A stretch of DNA of 64,000 nucleotides from Symsagittifera roscoffensis. Its lineage: Eukaryota; Xenacoelomorpha; Acoela; Convolutidae. The stretch covers positions 53,399,074 through 53,463,073 of the forward strand of contig NC_087063.1 of the NCBI RefSeq assembly GCF_963678635.1, in the 5' to 3' direction. Numbering within the stretch: position 1 is the first letter of the stretch; every line of letters begins with the position of its first letter. Positions 45,147 through 57,341 of this stretch are shown here, in pieces. The translations under genes were made by a program, and so were the position numbers. The notes under the pieces are model-generated. The model saw nothing but the letters and a program-made list of their open reading frames with translations, ran no database searches and was not told where the DNA came from.

Positions 45147-48100
45147 ACTTCCCAATCAATCAATTTTAATGAATTTTTCCATTTTAATCAGCATATACAT
45201 TTGAAACCAAAGTGAGAGAAAAGAGATATCTTGTCTGGTTTATATCATTTTCTCGATACTCAATTCAAATTTGGAAATTTCGGAAAAATTGTTTTGGTTT
45301 GTTCTTTTTCTAACCAGTGAAAATAAAAATTACCAAAATATACTTTTTTATTGTTTTCTTGTTGGTATATTGTATTATAAACAACCGGAAGTTTTTAAAT
45401 TTGGATAATCTATTATAAGATAATCTTCTGACAAATCTGGAACCTGCATTTGTCTCAAAATCAAAACAGTTATCAAAATGATGTTCCTTGTCTTCAATTT
45501 TTGTATCATAGGCTTTTCCATTGTTTTGGTTTTGGGTTAACTCAATCTGAGCTAACTCTTCTAAATAAAATTATTGTTGAAAAGTTTGGCAGTACTCTCC
45601 TTTTCTGAAATCTCCTCTCCATCTCTTTAACAAAACTATTAAATTTTCTGTGTTTCTATACAAGTAAAAAATAATACAACCTCCATCAACGTCTTCTGTC
45701 CACCACTCTTGTAGTTTTTTCGTTTGACTCATTCGAAAATTGTTATTTTTTTCTCGAGGGTGACTTGATTAAACAGAAGAAAAAAATGTCTCATCAAATT
45801 GGTTGGCTTTTATTTCTGAGAGGTTTTGTAGAATAAGGTTTCTTGTTGAATTGAAGCTAATTTAAATTTTTTTTAAATGAAGAATTGAATTGAAAACTAC
45901 TCGTAATGATCACCACCTGGATTGAGTGCCTTTATTTAGATTAAAAAAACAGCTAAATCTTTAAAACGACCATTTTTTCACCAACCTCCTCAATTAAATT
46001 TTTGTTCAGAAGCTCTGAATTGTTAAAGTTATAATGGATTTTTCAAGAACTTAAAAGACTTCCCAAACAATCAATTTTATTGAATTTTTCCAATTTAATC
46101 AGCATATACATTTGAAACCAAAGTGAGAGAAACGAGAAAATTTGTCTGGTTTATATTATTTTCTCGATACTCAATTCAAATTTGGAAATCTCGGTAAAAT
46201 TGTTTTGGTTTGTTCTTTTTCTAACCAGTGAAAATATAAATTACCAAAATATATTTTTTTATTGTTTTCTTGTTGGTATATTGTATAATAAACAATCGGA
46301 AGTTTTTAAATTTGGATAATCTATTAAAAGATAATCTTCTGACAAATCTGGAACCTGCATTTGTCTCAATATCAAAACAGTAATCAAAATGATGTTCCTT
46401 GTCTTCAATTTTTGTATCATAGGCTCTTCCATTGTTTGGTTTTGGGTTAACTCAATCTGAGCTAACTCTTCTAAATAAAATCATTGTTGATAAGTTTGGC
46501 AGTACTCTCCTTTTCTGAAATCTCCTCTCCATCTCTTTAACAAATCTATTAAATGTTCTGTGTTTCTATACAAGTTAAAAATCATACAACCTCCATCAAC
46601 GTCTTCTGTCCACCACTCTTGTAGTTTTTTCGTTTTAATCATTCGAAAATTGTTATTTTTTTCTCGAGGGTGACTTGATTAAACAGAAGAAAAAATTGTC
46701 TCATCAAATTGGTTGGCTTTTATTTCTGAGAGGTTTTGTAGAATAAGGTTTCTTGTTGAATTGAATCTAATTAATTTTTTTTTAAATGAAGAATTGAATT
46801 GAAAACTACTCGTAATAATCACCACCTGGATTGAGTGCCTTTATTTAGATTAAAAAAACAGTTAAATTTTTAAAAACGACCATTTTTTACCAACCTCCTC
46901 AATTAAATTTTTGTTCAGAAGCTCTGAATTGTTTAAGTTATAATGGATTTTTCAAGAATTTAAAAGACTTCCCAAACAATCAATTTTATTGAATTTTTCC
47001 AATTTAATCAGCATATACTTTTGAAACCAAAGTGAGAGAAATGAGAAAACTTGTCTGGTTTATATTATTTTCTCGATACTCAATTCAAATTTGGAAATCT
47101 CGGTAAAATGGTTTTGGTTTGTCCTTTTTCTAACCAGTGAAAATATAAATTACCAAAATATATTTTTTTATTGTTTTCTTGTTGGTATATTGTATTATAA
47201 ACAACCGGAAGTTTTTAAATTAGGATAATCTATTATAAGATAATCTTCTTACAAATCTGGAACCTGCATTTGTCTCAAAATCAAAACAGTTATCAAAATG
47301 ATGTTCCTTGTCTTCAATTTTTGTATCATAGGCTCTTCCATTGTTTTGGTTTTGGGTTAACTCAATCTGAGCTAACTCTTCTAAATAAAATTATTGTTGA
47401 AAAGTTTGGCAGTACTCTCCTTTTCTGAAATCTCCTCTCCATCTCTTTAACAAAACTATTAAATTTTCTGTGTTTCTATACAAGTTAAAAATAATACAAC
47501 CTCCATCAACGTCTTCTGTCCACCACTCTTGTAGTTTTTTCGTTTGAATCATTCGAAAATTGTTATTTTTTTCTCGAGGGTGACTTGATTAAACAGAAGA
47601 AAAAATTGTCTCATCAAATTGGTTGGCTTTTATTTCTGAGAGGTTTTGTAGAATAAGGTTTCTTGTTGAATTGAATCTAATTTAATTTTTTTTTAAAGAA
47701 GAATTGAATTGAAAACTACTCGTAATAATCACCACCTGGATTGAGTGCCTTTATTTAGATTAAAAAAACAGTTAAATCTTTAAAAACGACCATTTTTTTA
47801 CCAACCTCCTCAATTAAATTTTTGTTTTCAGAAGCTCTGAATTGTTAAAGTTATAATGGATTTTTCAAGAATTTAAAAGACTTCCCAATCAACCAATTTT
47901 AATGAATTTTTCCAATTTAATCAGCTTATACATTTGAAACCAAAGTGAGAGAAATGAGATATCTTGTCTGGTTTATATCATTTTCTCGATACTCAATTCA
48001 AATTTGGAAATCTCGGTAAAATGGTTTTGGTTTGTCCTTTTTCTAACCAGTGAAAATAGAAATTATAACATATTTTTTTTTATTGTTTTCTTGTTGGTAT

Positions 48101-51100
48101 ATTGTATTATAAACAACCGGAAGTTTTTAAATTTGGATAATCTATTATAAGATAATCTTCTGACAAATCTGGAACCTGCATTTGTCTCAAAATCAAAACA
48201 GTTATCAAAATGATGTTCCTTGTCTTCAATTTTTGTATCATAGGCTCTTCCATTGTTTTGGTTTTGGGTTAACTCAATCTGAGCTAACTCTTCTAAATAA
48301 AATTATTGTTGAAAAGTTTGGCAGTACTCTCCTTTTCTGAAATCTCCTCTCCATCTCTTTAACAAAACTATTAAATTTTCTGTGTTTCTATACAAGTAAG
48401 GAATAATACAACCTCCATCAACGTCTTCTGTCCACCACTCTTGTAGTTTTTTCGTTTGACTCATTCGAAAATTGTTATTTTTTCTCGAGGGTGACTTAAT
48501 TAAACAGAAGAAAAAAATGTCTCATCAAATTGGTTGGCTTTTATTTCTGAGAGGTTTTGTAGAATAAGGTTTCTTGTTGAATTGAATTTAATTTAAATTT
48601 TTTTTTAATGAAGAATTGAATTGAAAACTACTCGTAATGATCACCACCTGGATTGAGTGCCTTTATTTAGATTAAAAAAACAGCTAAATCTTTAAAACGA
48701 CCATTTTTTCACCAACCTCCTCAATTAAATTTTTGTTCAGAAGCTCTGAATTGTTAAAGTCATAATGGATTTTTCAAGAACTTAAAAGACTTCCCAAACA
48801 ATCAATTTTATTGAATTTTTCCAATTTAATCAGCATATACATTTGAAACCAAAGTGAGAGAAACGAGAAAACTTGTCTGGTTTATATTATTTTCTCGATA
48901 CTCAATTCAAATTTGGAAATCTCGGTAAAATTGCTTTGGTTTGTTCTTTTTCTAACCAGTGAAAAAATAAATTACCAAAATATATTTTTTTATTGTTTTC
49001 TTGTTGGTATATTGTATAATAAACAATCGGAAGTTTTTAAATTTGGATAATCTATTAAAAGATAATCTTCTGACAAATCTGGAACCTGCATTTGTCTCAA
49101 TATCAAAACAGTAATCAAAATGATGTTCCTTGTCTTCAATTTTTGTATCATAGGCTCTTCCATTGTTTTGGTTTTGGGTTAACTCAATCTGAGCTAACTC
49201 TTCTAAATAAAATTATTGTTGATAAGTTTGGCAGTACTCTCTTTTTCTGAAATCTCCTCTCCATCTCTTTAACAAAACTATTAATTTTTCTGTGTTTCTA
49301 TACAAGTAAAAAATAATACAACCTCCATCAACGTCTTCTGTCCACCACTCTTGTAGTTTTTTCGTTTGACTCATTCGAAAATTGTTATTTTTTTCTCGAG
49401 GGTGACTTGATTAAACAGAAGAAAAAAATGTCTCATCAAATTGGTTGGCTTTTATTTCTGAGAGGTTTTGTAGAATAAGGTTTCTTGTTGAATTGAATCT
49501 AATTTAATTTTTTTTAATGAAGAATTGAATTGAAAACTACTCGTAATAATCACCACCTGGATTGAGTGCCTTTATTTAGATTAAAAAAACAGTTAATTCT
49601 TTAAAAACGACCATTTTTTTACCAACCTCCTCAATTAAATTTTTGTTTTCAGAAGCTCTGAATTGTTAAAGTTATAATGGATTTTTCAAGAATTTAAAAG
49701 ACTTCCCAATCAACCAATTTTAATGAATTTTTCCAATTTAATCAGCTTATACATTTGAAACCAAAGTGAGAGAAATGAGATATCTTGTCTGGTTTATATT
49801 ATTTTCTCGATACTCAATTCAAATTTGGAAATCTCGGTAAAATTGTTTTGGTTTGTTCTTTTTCTAACCAGTGAAAATATAAATTACCAAAATATATTTT
49901 TTTATTGTTTTCTTGTTGGTATATTGTATTAAAAACAACCGGAAGTTTTTAAATTTGGATAATCTATTATAAGATAATCTTCTGACAAATCTGGATCCTG
50001 CATTTGTCTCAAAATCAAAACAGTTATCAAAACGATGTTCCTTGTCTTCAATTTTTGTATCATAGGCTCTTCCATTGTTTTGGTTTTGGGTTAACTCAAT
50101 CTGAGCTAACTCTTCTAAATAAAATTATTGTTGATAAGTTTGGCAGTACTCTCCTTTTCTGAAATCTCCTCTCCATCTCTTTAACAAAACTATTAAATTT
50201 TCTGTGTTTCTATACAAGTTAAAAATAATACAACCTCCATCAACGTCTTCTGTCCACCACTCTTGTAGTTTTTTCGTTTGAATCATTCAAAAATTGTTAT
50301 TTTTTTCTCGAGTGTGACTTGATTAAACAGAAGAAAAAATTGTCTCATCAAATTGGTTGGCTTTTATTTCTGAGAAGTTTTGTAGAATAAGTTTTCTTGT
50401 TGAATTGAATCTATTTTAAATTTTTTTTTAAATGAAGAATTGAATTGAAAACTACTCGTAATAATCACCACCTGGATTGAGTGCCTTTATTTAGATTAAA
50501 AAAACAGTTAAATCTTTAAAAACGACCATTTTTTACCAACCTCCTCAATTAAATTTTTGTTCAGAAGCTCTGAATTGTTTAAGTTATAATGGATTTTTCA
50601 AGAATTTAAAAGACTTCCCAAACAATCAATTTTATTGAATTTTTCCAATTTAATCAGCATATACATTTGAAACCAAAGTGAAAGAAATGAGAAAACTTGT
50701 CTGGTTTATATTATTTTCTCGATACTCAATGCAAATTTGGAAATCTCGGTAAAATTGTTTTGGTTTGTTCTTTTTCTAACCAGTGAAAATAGAAATTACC
50801 AAAATATATTTTTTTATTGTTTTCTTGTTGGTATATTGTATTATAAACAACCGGAAGTTTTTAAATTTGGATAATCTATTAAAAGATAATCTTCTGACAA
50901 ATCTGGAACCTGCATTTGTCTCAAAATCAAAACAGTAATCAAAATGATGTTCCTCGTCTTCAGTTTTTGTATCATAGGCTCTTCCATTGTTTGGTTTTGG
51001 GTTAACTCAATCTGAGCTAACTCTTCTAAAAAAAATCATTGTTGATAAGTTTGGCAGTACTCTCCTTTTCTGAAATCTCCTCTCCATCTCTTTAACAAAA

Positions 51101-54100
51101 CTATTAATTTTTCTGTGTTTCTATACAAGTTAAAAATAATACAACCTCCATCAACGTCTTCTGTCCACCACTCTTGTAGTTTTTTCGTTTGAATCATTCG
51201 AAAATTGTTATTTTTTTTTCGAGGGTGACTTGATTAAACAGAAGAAAAAATTGTCTCATCAAATTGGTTGGCTTTTATTTCTGAGAGGTTTTGTAGAATA
51301 AGGTTTCTTGTTGAATTGAATCTAATTTAAATTTTTTCAATGAAGAATTGAATTGAAAACTACTCGTAATAATCACCACCTGGATTGAGTGCCTTTATTT
51401 AGATTAAAAAAACAGTTAAATCTTTAAAAACGACCATTTTTTTTACCAACCTCCTCAATTAAATTTTTGTTTTCAAAAGCTCTGAATTGTTAAAGTTATA
51501 ATGGATTTTTCAAGAATTTAAAAGACTTCCCAATCAACCAATTTTAATGAATTTTTCCAATTTAATCAGCTTATACATTTGAAACCAAAGTGAGAGAAAT
51601 GAGATATCTTGTCTGGTTTATATCATTTTCTCGATACTCAATTCAAATTTGGAAATTTCGGTAAAATTGTTTTGGTTTGTTCTTTTTCTAACCAGTGAAA
51701 ATAGAAATTACCAAAATATACTTTTTTATTGTTTTCTTGTTGGTATATTGTATTATAAACAACCGGAAGTTTTTAAATTTGGATAATCTATTATAAGATA
51801 ATCTTCTGACAAATCTGGAACCTGCATTTGTCTCAAAATCAAAACAGTTATCAAAATGATGTTCCTTGTCTTCAATTTTTGTATCATAGGCTCTTCCATT
51901 GTTTTGGTTTTGGGTTAACTCAATCTGAGCTAACTCTTCTAAATAAAATTATTGTTGAAAAGTTTGGCAGTACTCTCCTTTTCTGAAATCTCCTCTCCAT
52001 CTCTTCAACAAAACTATTAAATTTTCTGTGTTTCTATACAAGTAAAAAATAATACAACCTCCATCAACGTCTTCTGTCCACCACTCTTGTAGTTTTTTCG
52101 TTTGACTCATTCAAAAATTGTTATTTTTTTCTCGAGGGTGACTTGATTAAACAGAAGAAAAAAATGTCTCATCAAATTGGTTGGCTTTTATTTCTGAGAG
52201 GTTTTGTAGAATAAGGTTTCTTGTTGAATTGAATCTAATTTAAATTTTTTTTAAATGAAGAATGGAATTGAAAACTACTCGTAATGATCACCACCTGGAT
52301 TGAGTGCCTTTATTTAGATTAAAAAAACAGCTAAATCTTTAAAACGACCATTTTTTCACCAACCTCCTCAATTAAATTTTTGTTCAGAAGCTCTGAATTG
52401 TTAAAGTTATAATGGATTTTTCAAGAACTTAAAAGACTTCCCAAACAATCAATTTTATTGAATTTTTCCAATTTAATCAGCATATACATTTGAAACCAAA
52501 GTGAGAGAAACGAGAAAACTTGTCTGGTTTATATTATTTTCTCGATACTCAATTCAAATTTGGAAATCTCGGTAAAATTGTTTTGGTTTGTTCTTTTTCT
52601 AGCCAGTGAAAATATAAATTACCAAAATATATTTTTTTATTGTTTTCTTGTTGGTATATTGTATTATAAACAATCGGAAGTTTTTAAATTTGGATAATCT
52701 ATTAATAGATAATCTTCTGACAAATCTGGAACCTGCATTTGTCTCAATATCAAAACAGTAATCAAAATGATGTTCCTTGTCTTCAATTTTTGTATCATAG
52801 GCTCTTCCATTGTTTGGTTTTGGGTTAACTCAATCTGAGCTAACTCTTCTAAATAAAATCATTGTTGATAAGTTTGGCAGTACTCTCCTTTTCTGAAATC
52901 TCCTCTCCATCTCTTTAACAAATCTATTAAATTTTCTGTGTTTCTATACAAGTTAAAAATCATACAACCTCCATCAACGTCTTCTGTCCACCACTCTTGT
53001 AGTTTTTTCGTTTGAGTCATTCGAAAATTGTTATTTTTTTCTCGAGGGTGACTTGATTAAACAGAAGAAAAAATTGTCTCATCAAATTGGTTGGCTTTTA
53101 TTTCTGAGAGGTTTTGTAGAATAAGGTTTCTTGTTGAATTGAATCTAATTAATTTTTTTTTAAATGAAGAATTGAATTGAAAACTACTCGTAATAATCAC
53201 CACCTGGATTGAGTGCCTTTATTTAGATTAAAAAAACAGTTAAATTTTTAAAAACGACCATTTTTTTACCAACCTCCTCAATTAAATTTTTTTTCAGAAG
53301 ATCTGAATTGTTAAAGTTATAATGGATTTTTCAAGAATTTAAAAGACTTCCCAAACAATCAATTTTATTGAATTTTTCCAATTTAATCAGCATATACTTT
53401 TGAAACCAAAGTGAGAGAAATGAGAAAACTTGTCTGGTTTATATTATTTTCTCGATACTCAATTCAAATTTGGAAATCTCGGTAAAATGGTTTTGGTTTG
53501 TCCTTTTTCTAACCAGTGAAAATAGAAATTACCAAAATATATTTTTTTATTGTTTTCTTGTTGGTATATTGTATTATAAATAACCGGAAGTTTTTAAATT
53601 TGGATAATCTATTAAAAGATAATCTTCTGACAAATCTGGAACCTGTATTTGTCTCAAAATCAAAACAGTAATCAAAATGATGTTCCTTGTCTTCAATTTT
53701 TGTATCATAGGCTCTTCCATTGTTTTGGTTTTGGGTTAACTCAATCTGAGCTAACTCTTCTAAATAAAATTATTGTTGAAAAGTTTGTCAGTACTCTCCT
53801 TTTCTGAAATCTCCTCTCCATCTCTTTAACAAAACTATTAAATTTTCTGTGTTTCTATACAAGTAAAAAATAATACAACCTCCATCAATGTCTTCTGTCC
53901 ACCACTCTTGTAGTTTTTTCGTTTGAATCATTCGAAAATTGTTATTTTTTTCTCGAGGGTGATTTGATTAAACAGAAGAAAAAATTGTCTCATCAAATTG
54001 GTTGGCTTTTATTTCTGAGAGGTTTTGTAGAATAAGGTTTCTTGTTGAATTGAATCTAATTTAATTTTTTTTAAATGAAGAATTGAATTGAAAACTACTC

Positions 54101-55170
54101 GTAATAATCACCACCTGGATTGAGTGCCTTTATATAGGTTAAAAAAACAGTTAAATCTTTAAAAACGACCATTTTTTTACCAACCTCCTCAATTAAATTT
54201 TTGTTTTCAGAAGCTCTGAATTGTTAAAGTTATAATGGATTTTTCAAGAATTTAAAAGACTTCCCAATCAACCAATTTTAATGAATTTTTCCAATTTAAT
54301 CAGCTTATACATTTGAAACCAAAGTGACAGAAATGAGATATCTTGTCTGGTTTATATCATTTTCTCGATACTCAATTCAAATTTGGAAATCTCGGTAAAA
54401 TGGTTTTGGTTTGTCTTTTTTCTAACCAGTGAAAAAAGAAATTACCAAAATATATTTTTTTATTGTTTTCTTGTTGGTATATTGTATTATAAACAACCGG
54501 AAGTTTTTAAATTTGGATAATCTATTAAAAGATAATCTTCTGACAAATCTGGAACCTGCATTTGTCTCAAAATCAAAACAGTAATCAAAATGATGTTCCT
54601 TGTCTTCAGTTTTTGTATCATAGGCTCTTCCATTGTTTGGTTTTGGGTTAACTCAATCTGAGCTAACTCTTCTAAATAAAATCATTGTTGATAAGTTTGG
54701 CAGTACTCTCCTTTTCTGAAATCTCCTCTCCATCTCTTTAACAAAACTATTAAATTTTCTGTGTTTCTATACAAGTTAAAAATAATACAACCTCCATCAA
54801 CGTCTTCTGTCCACCACTCTTGTAGTTTTTTCGTTTGAATCATTCGAAAATTGTTATTTTTTTTCTCGAGGGTGACTTGATTAAACAGAAGAAAAAATTG
54901 TCTCATCAAATTGGTTGGCTTTTATTTCTGAGAGGTTTTGTAGAATAAGGTTTCTTGTTGAATTGAATCTAATTTAAATTTTTTTTAAATGAAGAATTGA
55001 ATTGAAAACTACTCCTAATTATCAGCACCTGGATTGAGTGCCTTTATTTAGATTAAAAAAACAGTTAAATTTTTAAAAACGACCATTTTTTTTACCAATC
55101 TCCTCAATTTAATTTTTGTTGAGAAGCTCTCAATTGTTAAAGTTATAATGGATTTTTCAAGAATTTAAAA
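45147..55170. repeat. 911-bp tandem array, eleven units with higher-order pattern
   Basis: Units start at gacttcccaa: 46058, 46966, 47879, 48788, 49700, 50612, 51524, 52435, 53345 and 54258, after a founder unit from 45147; unit lengths are 908-913 bp. The array leaves at 55171, where gacttagaaaattc replaces gacttcccaa. Each unit spans the CCAAT-distal part of the 3.36-kb monomer through the ataggctcttccattg, ggcagtactctc and gagggtgacttgatt landmarks. Diagnostic variants sort the units into types B (gagagaaacgag), C (atatacttttg) and D (agcttatacatttg), giving the series D0 B C D B D B' D B C D. Confidence 0.9.
54682..54909 (-). other. Open frame of 75 residues in the last 911-bp unit (twin at 58037-58264)
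   Basis: Reads MMRQFFLLFNQVTLEKKNNN, then LQEWWTEDVDGGCIIFNLYR and KRWRGDFRKGEYCQTYQQ. I recognise no family. It is open only where the unit has eight Ts in one homopolymer; most other units have seven, which breaks the frame. The tract NGRAYDT with EDKEHHFDYCFDFETNAG, just downstream on the same strand, is also well kept across units. This could be a decayed Polinton exon or chance. Coding is unproven. Confidence 0.3.
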
Positions 55171-57248
55171 GACTTAGAAAATTCTAAAAAGTAATATGTA
55201 AGGTCCTAGTGAAAAATTCTAGAAATTACTCTGCTGATTATAACCTTCAGAAGATTCTAGAAGTTTTTGGGTTATGACGTCATTTTCTCTGGTGAAAATA
55301 ATCTACAACTTTCACTGTTCTATAAACTTTGAAGAGTAGTGACGTCATTTTATCTGTCAGAGTTACTTTTTTATTGCCTAAATAAGTCAAGAAACACCTT
55401 ATTACCTCTGTCGAGAATCATTTCAGACTCTGTGATCAGCTTTTTTAAATCATTTTTCTATTGATATTTGAATAGTTGTTATAAGAATCATGTTTCTTTT
55501 ATCCAGCCTAAACACTTTCTGACTTAAAAATGTATTTAGTTTTTAACACGTATGCAATTATTCATTTAAAAATTTTTGCAACTTGTAGAATTTGACTTGA
55601 TTTTCTTGACAAGTATGCAAAATTATTATTAATTTTTTTACAAGATGCGAAAATTGTTTTAATAGTTGAATATTTTGCAAAATGTAAAAATTTTCATGAG
55701 TTTATCACGAGTGTGCGAAATCATCTTGGGTAAAAGGCAGGTTTTTTTTGATTTTCCAAAAATTTCTATATTGATGACTTGGACCGCTATTCCCGATGTT
55801 ATTTCAATAGTTTTCTGTTGTTTTTGATCAGTAGACTTGCAAAAATTAGTATTCTAATTCATTAAATTTTGAACAAGTGTAAGAACAAATTGTTAACACT
55901 GCAAGAAGAACTAATAATTTTTTGACAAGATGCTAAAAGGGTTTAAAATTTTGGATAAATTGTGAAAAGTGTTTCAATTTTTTTTGACAAAATGAGAAAA
56001 GTATTTCACTTTTTTTCGACCAATAGCGAAAAAAGGATCCTTTTTTTTTGACAAAATGCTCAGAAATTTCAGCAAGCTCGATGTTATTCTGTCTAAAAAG
56101 CTTTCTACATCAACATTTTCTTAAAACTTTCTAAATCCAAAATAATATAATGTAGATCTTGATATCAAATTTATGCTTTCATTTATGTATCATCTTCCAA
56201 AAAATAACGGGTTTGAGTTTACGTCACTAGAATTATCCTCAAAACATCTGATAACAAGTTTTTCAATGAATTACACATAAATATAAATCTTTGAGGTTTT
56301 TCATTTAGAATTTTTCTCAAGATATAGCTTATAAGCTAACTTTCAGTAAAATGATTTCATTATTACTAACTAATTAAATTAATTTTCTATCTAAATTTAG
56401 AAATTTTTAATTTCTGCTTTCTCTACTATCTTCCAATTTAATCCATTTTGAACAAAAATTTATTTGAAAATTGATTTTTAGATGGAAAATGTATCATTTC
56501 AATGAACTTTTAATAATCAGAAGCAGAAATAATACCATAAGTCCTTTGCTGAAAATCTTCACAAAACTTTCTCAACCTGATAACTGTATGTTGCTGTTTC
56601 AACTCTGAATTTCTATTTTGAAGTAAGTTTATCTTCTTGAGATCAGTTATCAATTTATTTTATGAACAAGAAGAAAACCATAGTTATTTGTAAATCAATC
56701 CTCATTACCTGCTTAACAACGCACTATCCTATGAACACTTTAAGAGGCACTAAACAAGGAAAACTTTAAAATGAAAACATGGCAAAACCTTTCAACTAGT
56801 CGATGTTAATTGAATATAGAGTTTCTTAAAACAATTTCTTGAGTAATACTTATCCACTCATTGGCATATGTTATGCACTTTTACTACAAACTTTTGTAAG
56901 AAAATCTCCGCAAGCTTGCAATTTATTGAGTTTTTACTATAGGTTAAAGACTTTTGGATTGAGTTCCATTGAAGTTTTCACGACGATTTGACCTCGATTG
57001 ATGCTGTTTTTTTTGTCAATGAGAACCTTTTAATCAAAGAATGACAGATCAAAAAATGAGATGAGAACATTAAGATGAATCAAGATGAAATTTTTACTAG
57101 AAGTTTTTCAAATTTATTGTGTAGACTTTTCAGATTCAGTGAAAATTAATATTCATAATAATTTATCTTATGCTTTAATATAAAAAGTAAAAATCTAAAC
57201 TTCTGTTGGAGTATATCTGGAGACTGCTGAGCACATAAATTAACAATA

Positions 57249-57341
57249 TCAGCGCTTACGATTTCTTGAAGCTTGTAAGCGAGTGTATTCTCTGCCACAT
57301 TCATTACATGCAAGTCTTTCGTTTCCACTCAGTGACAGCAT
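57249..57341 (-). pseudogene. Polinton PolB finger relic, truncated (monomer 5)
   Basis: Starts MLSLSGNERLACNECGREY, with Asn at the His ligand position (RNRKR), and stops before the last Cys because a deletion joins cgtaagcgc to other sequence. The upstream TATA-like box (tatataaaa) is intact near 57391. Less complete than monomers 1, 2 and 4. Confidence 0.6.

Noticed and set aside
45147-55170. Possible CRISPR array, because of evenly spaced repeats
   Set aside because: The repeated unit is the whole 911 bp with no unique spacers, and the sequence is eukaryotic transposon DNA.
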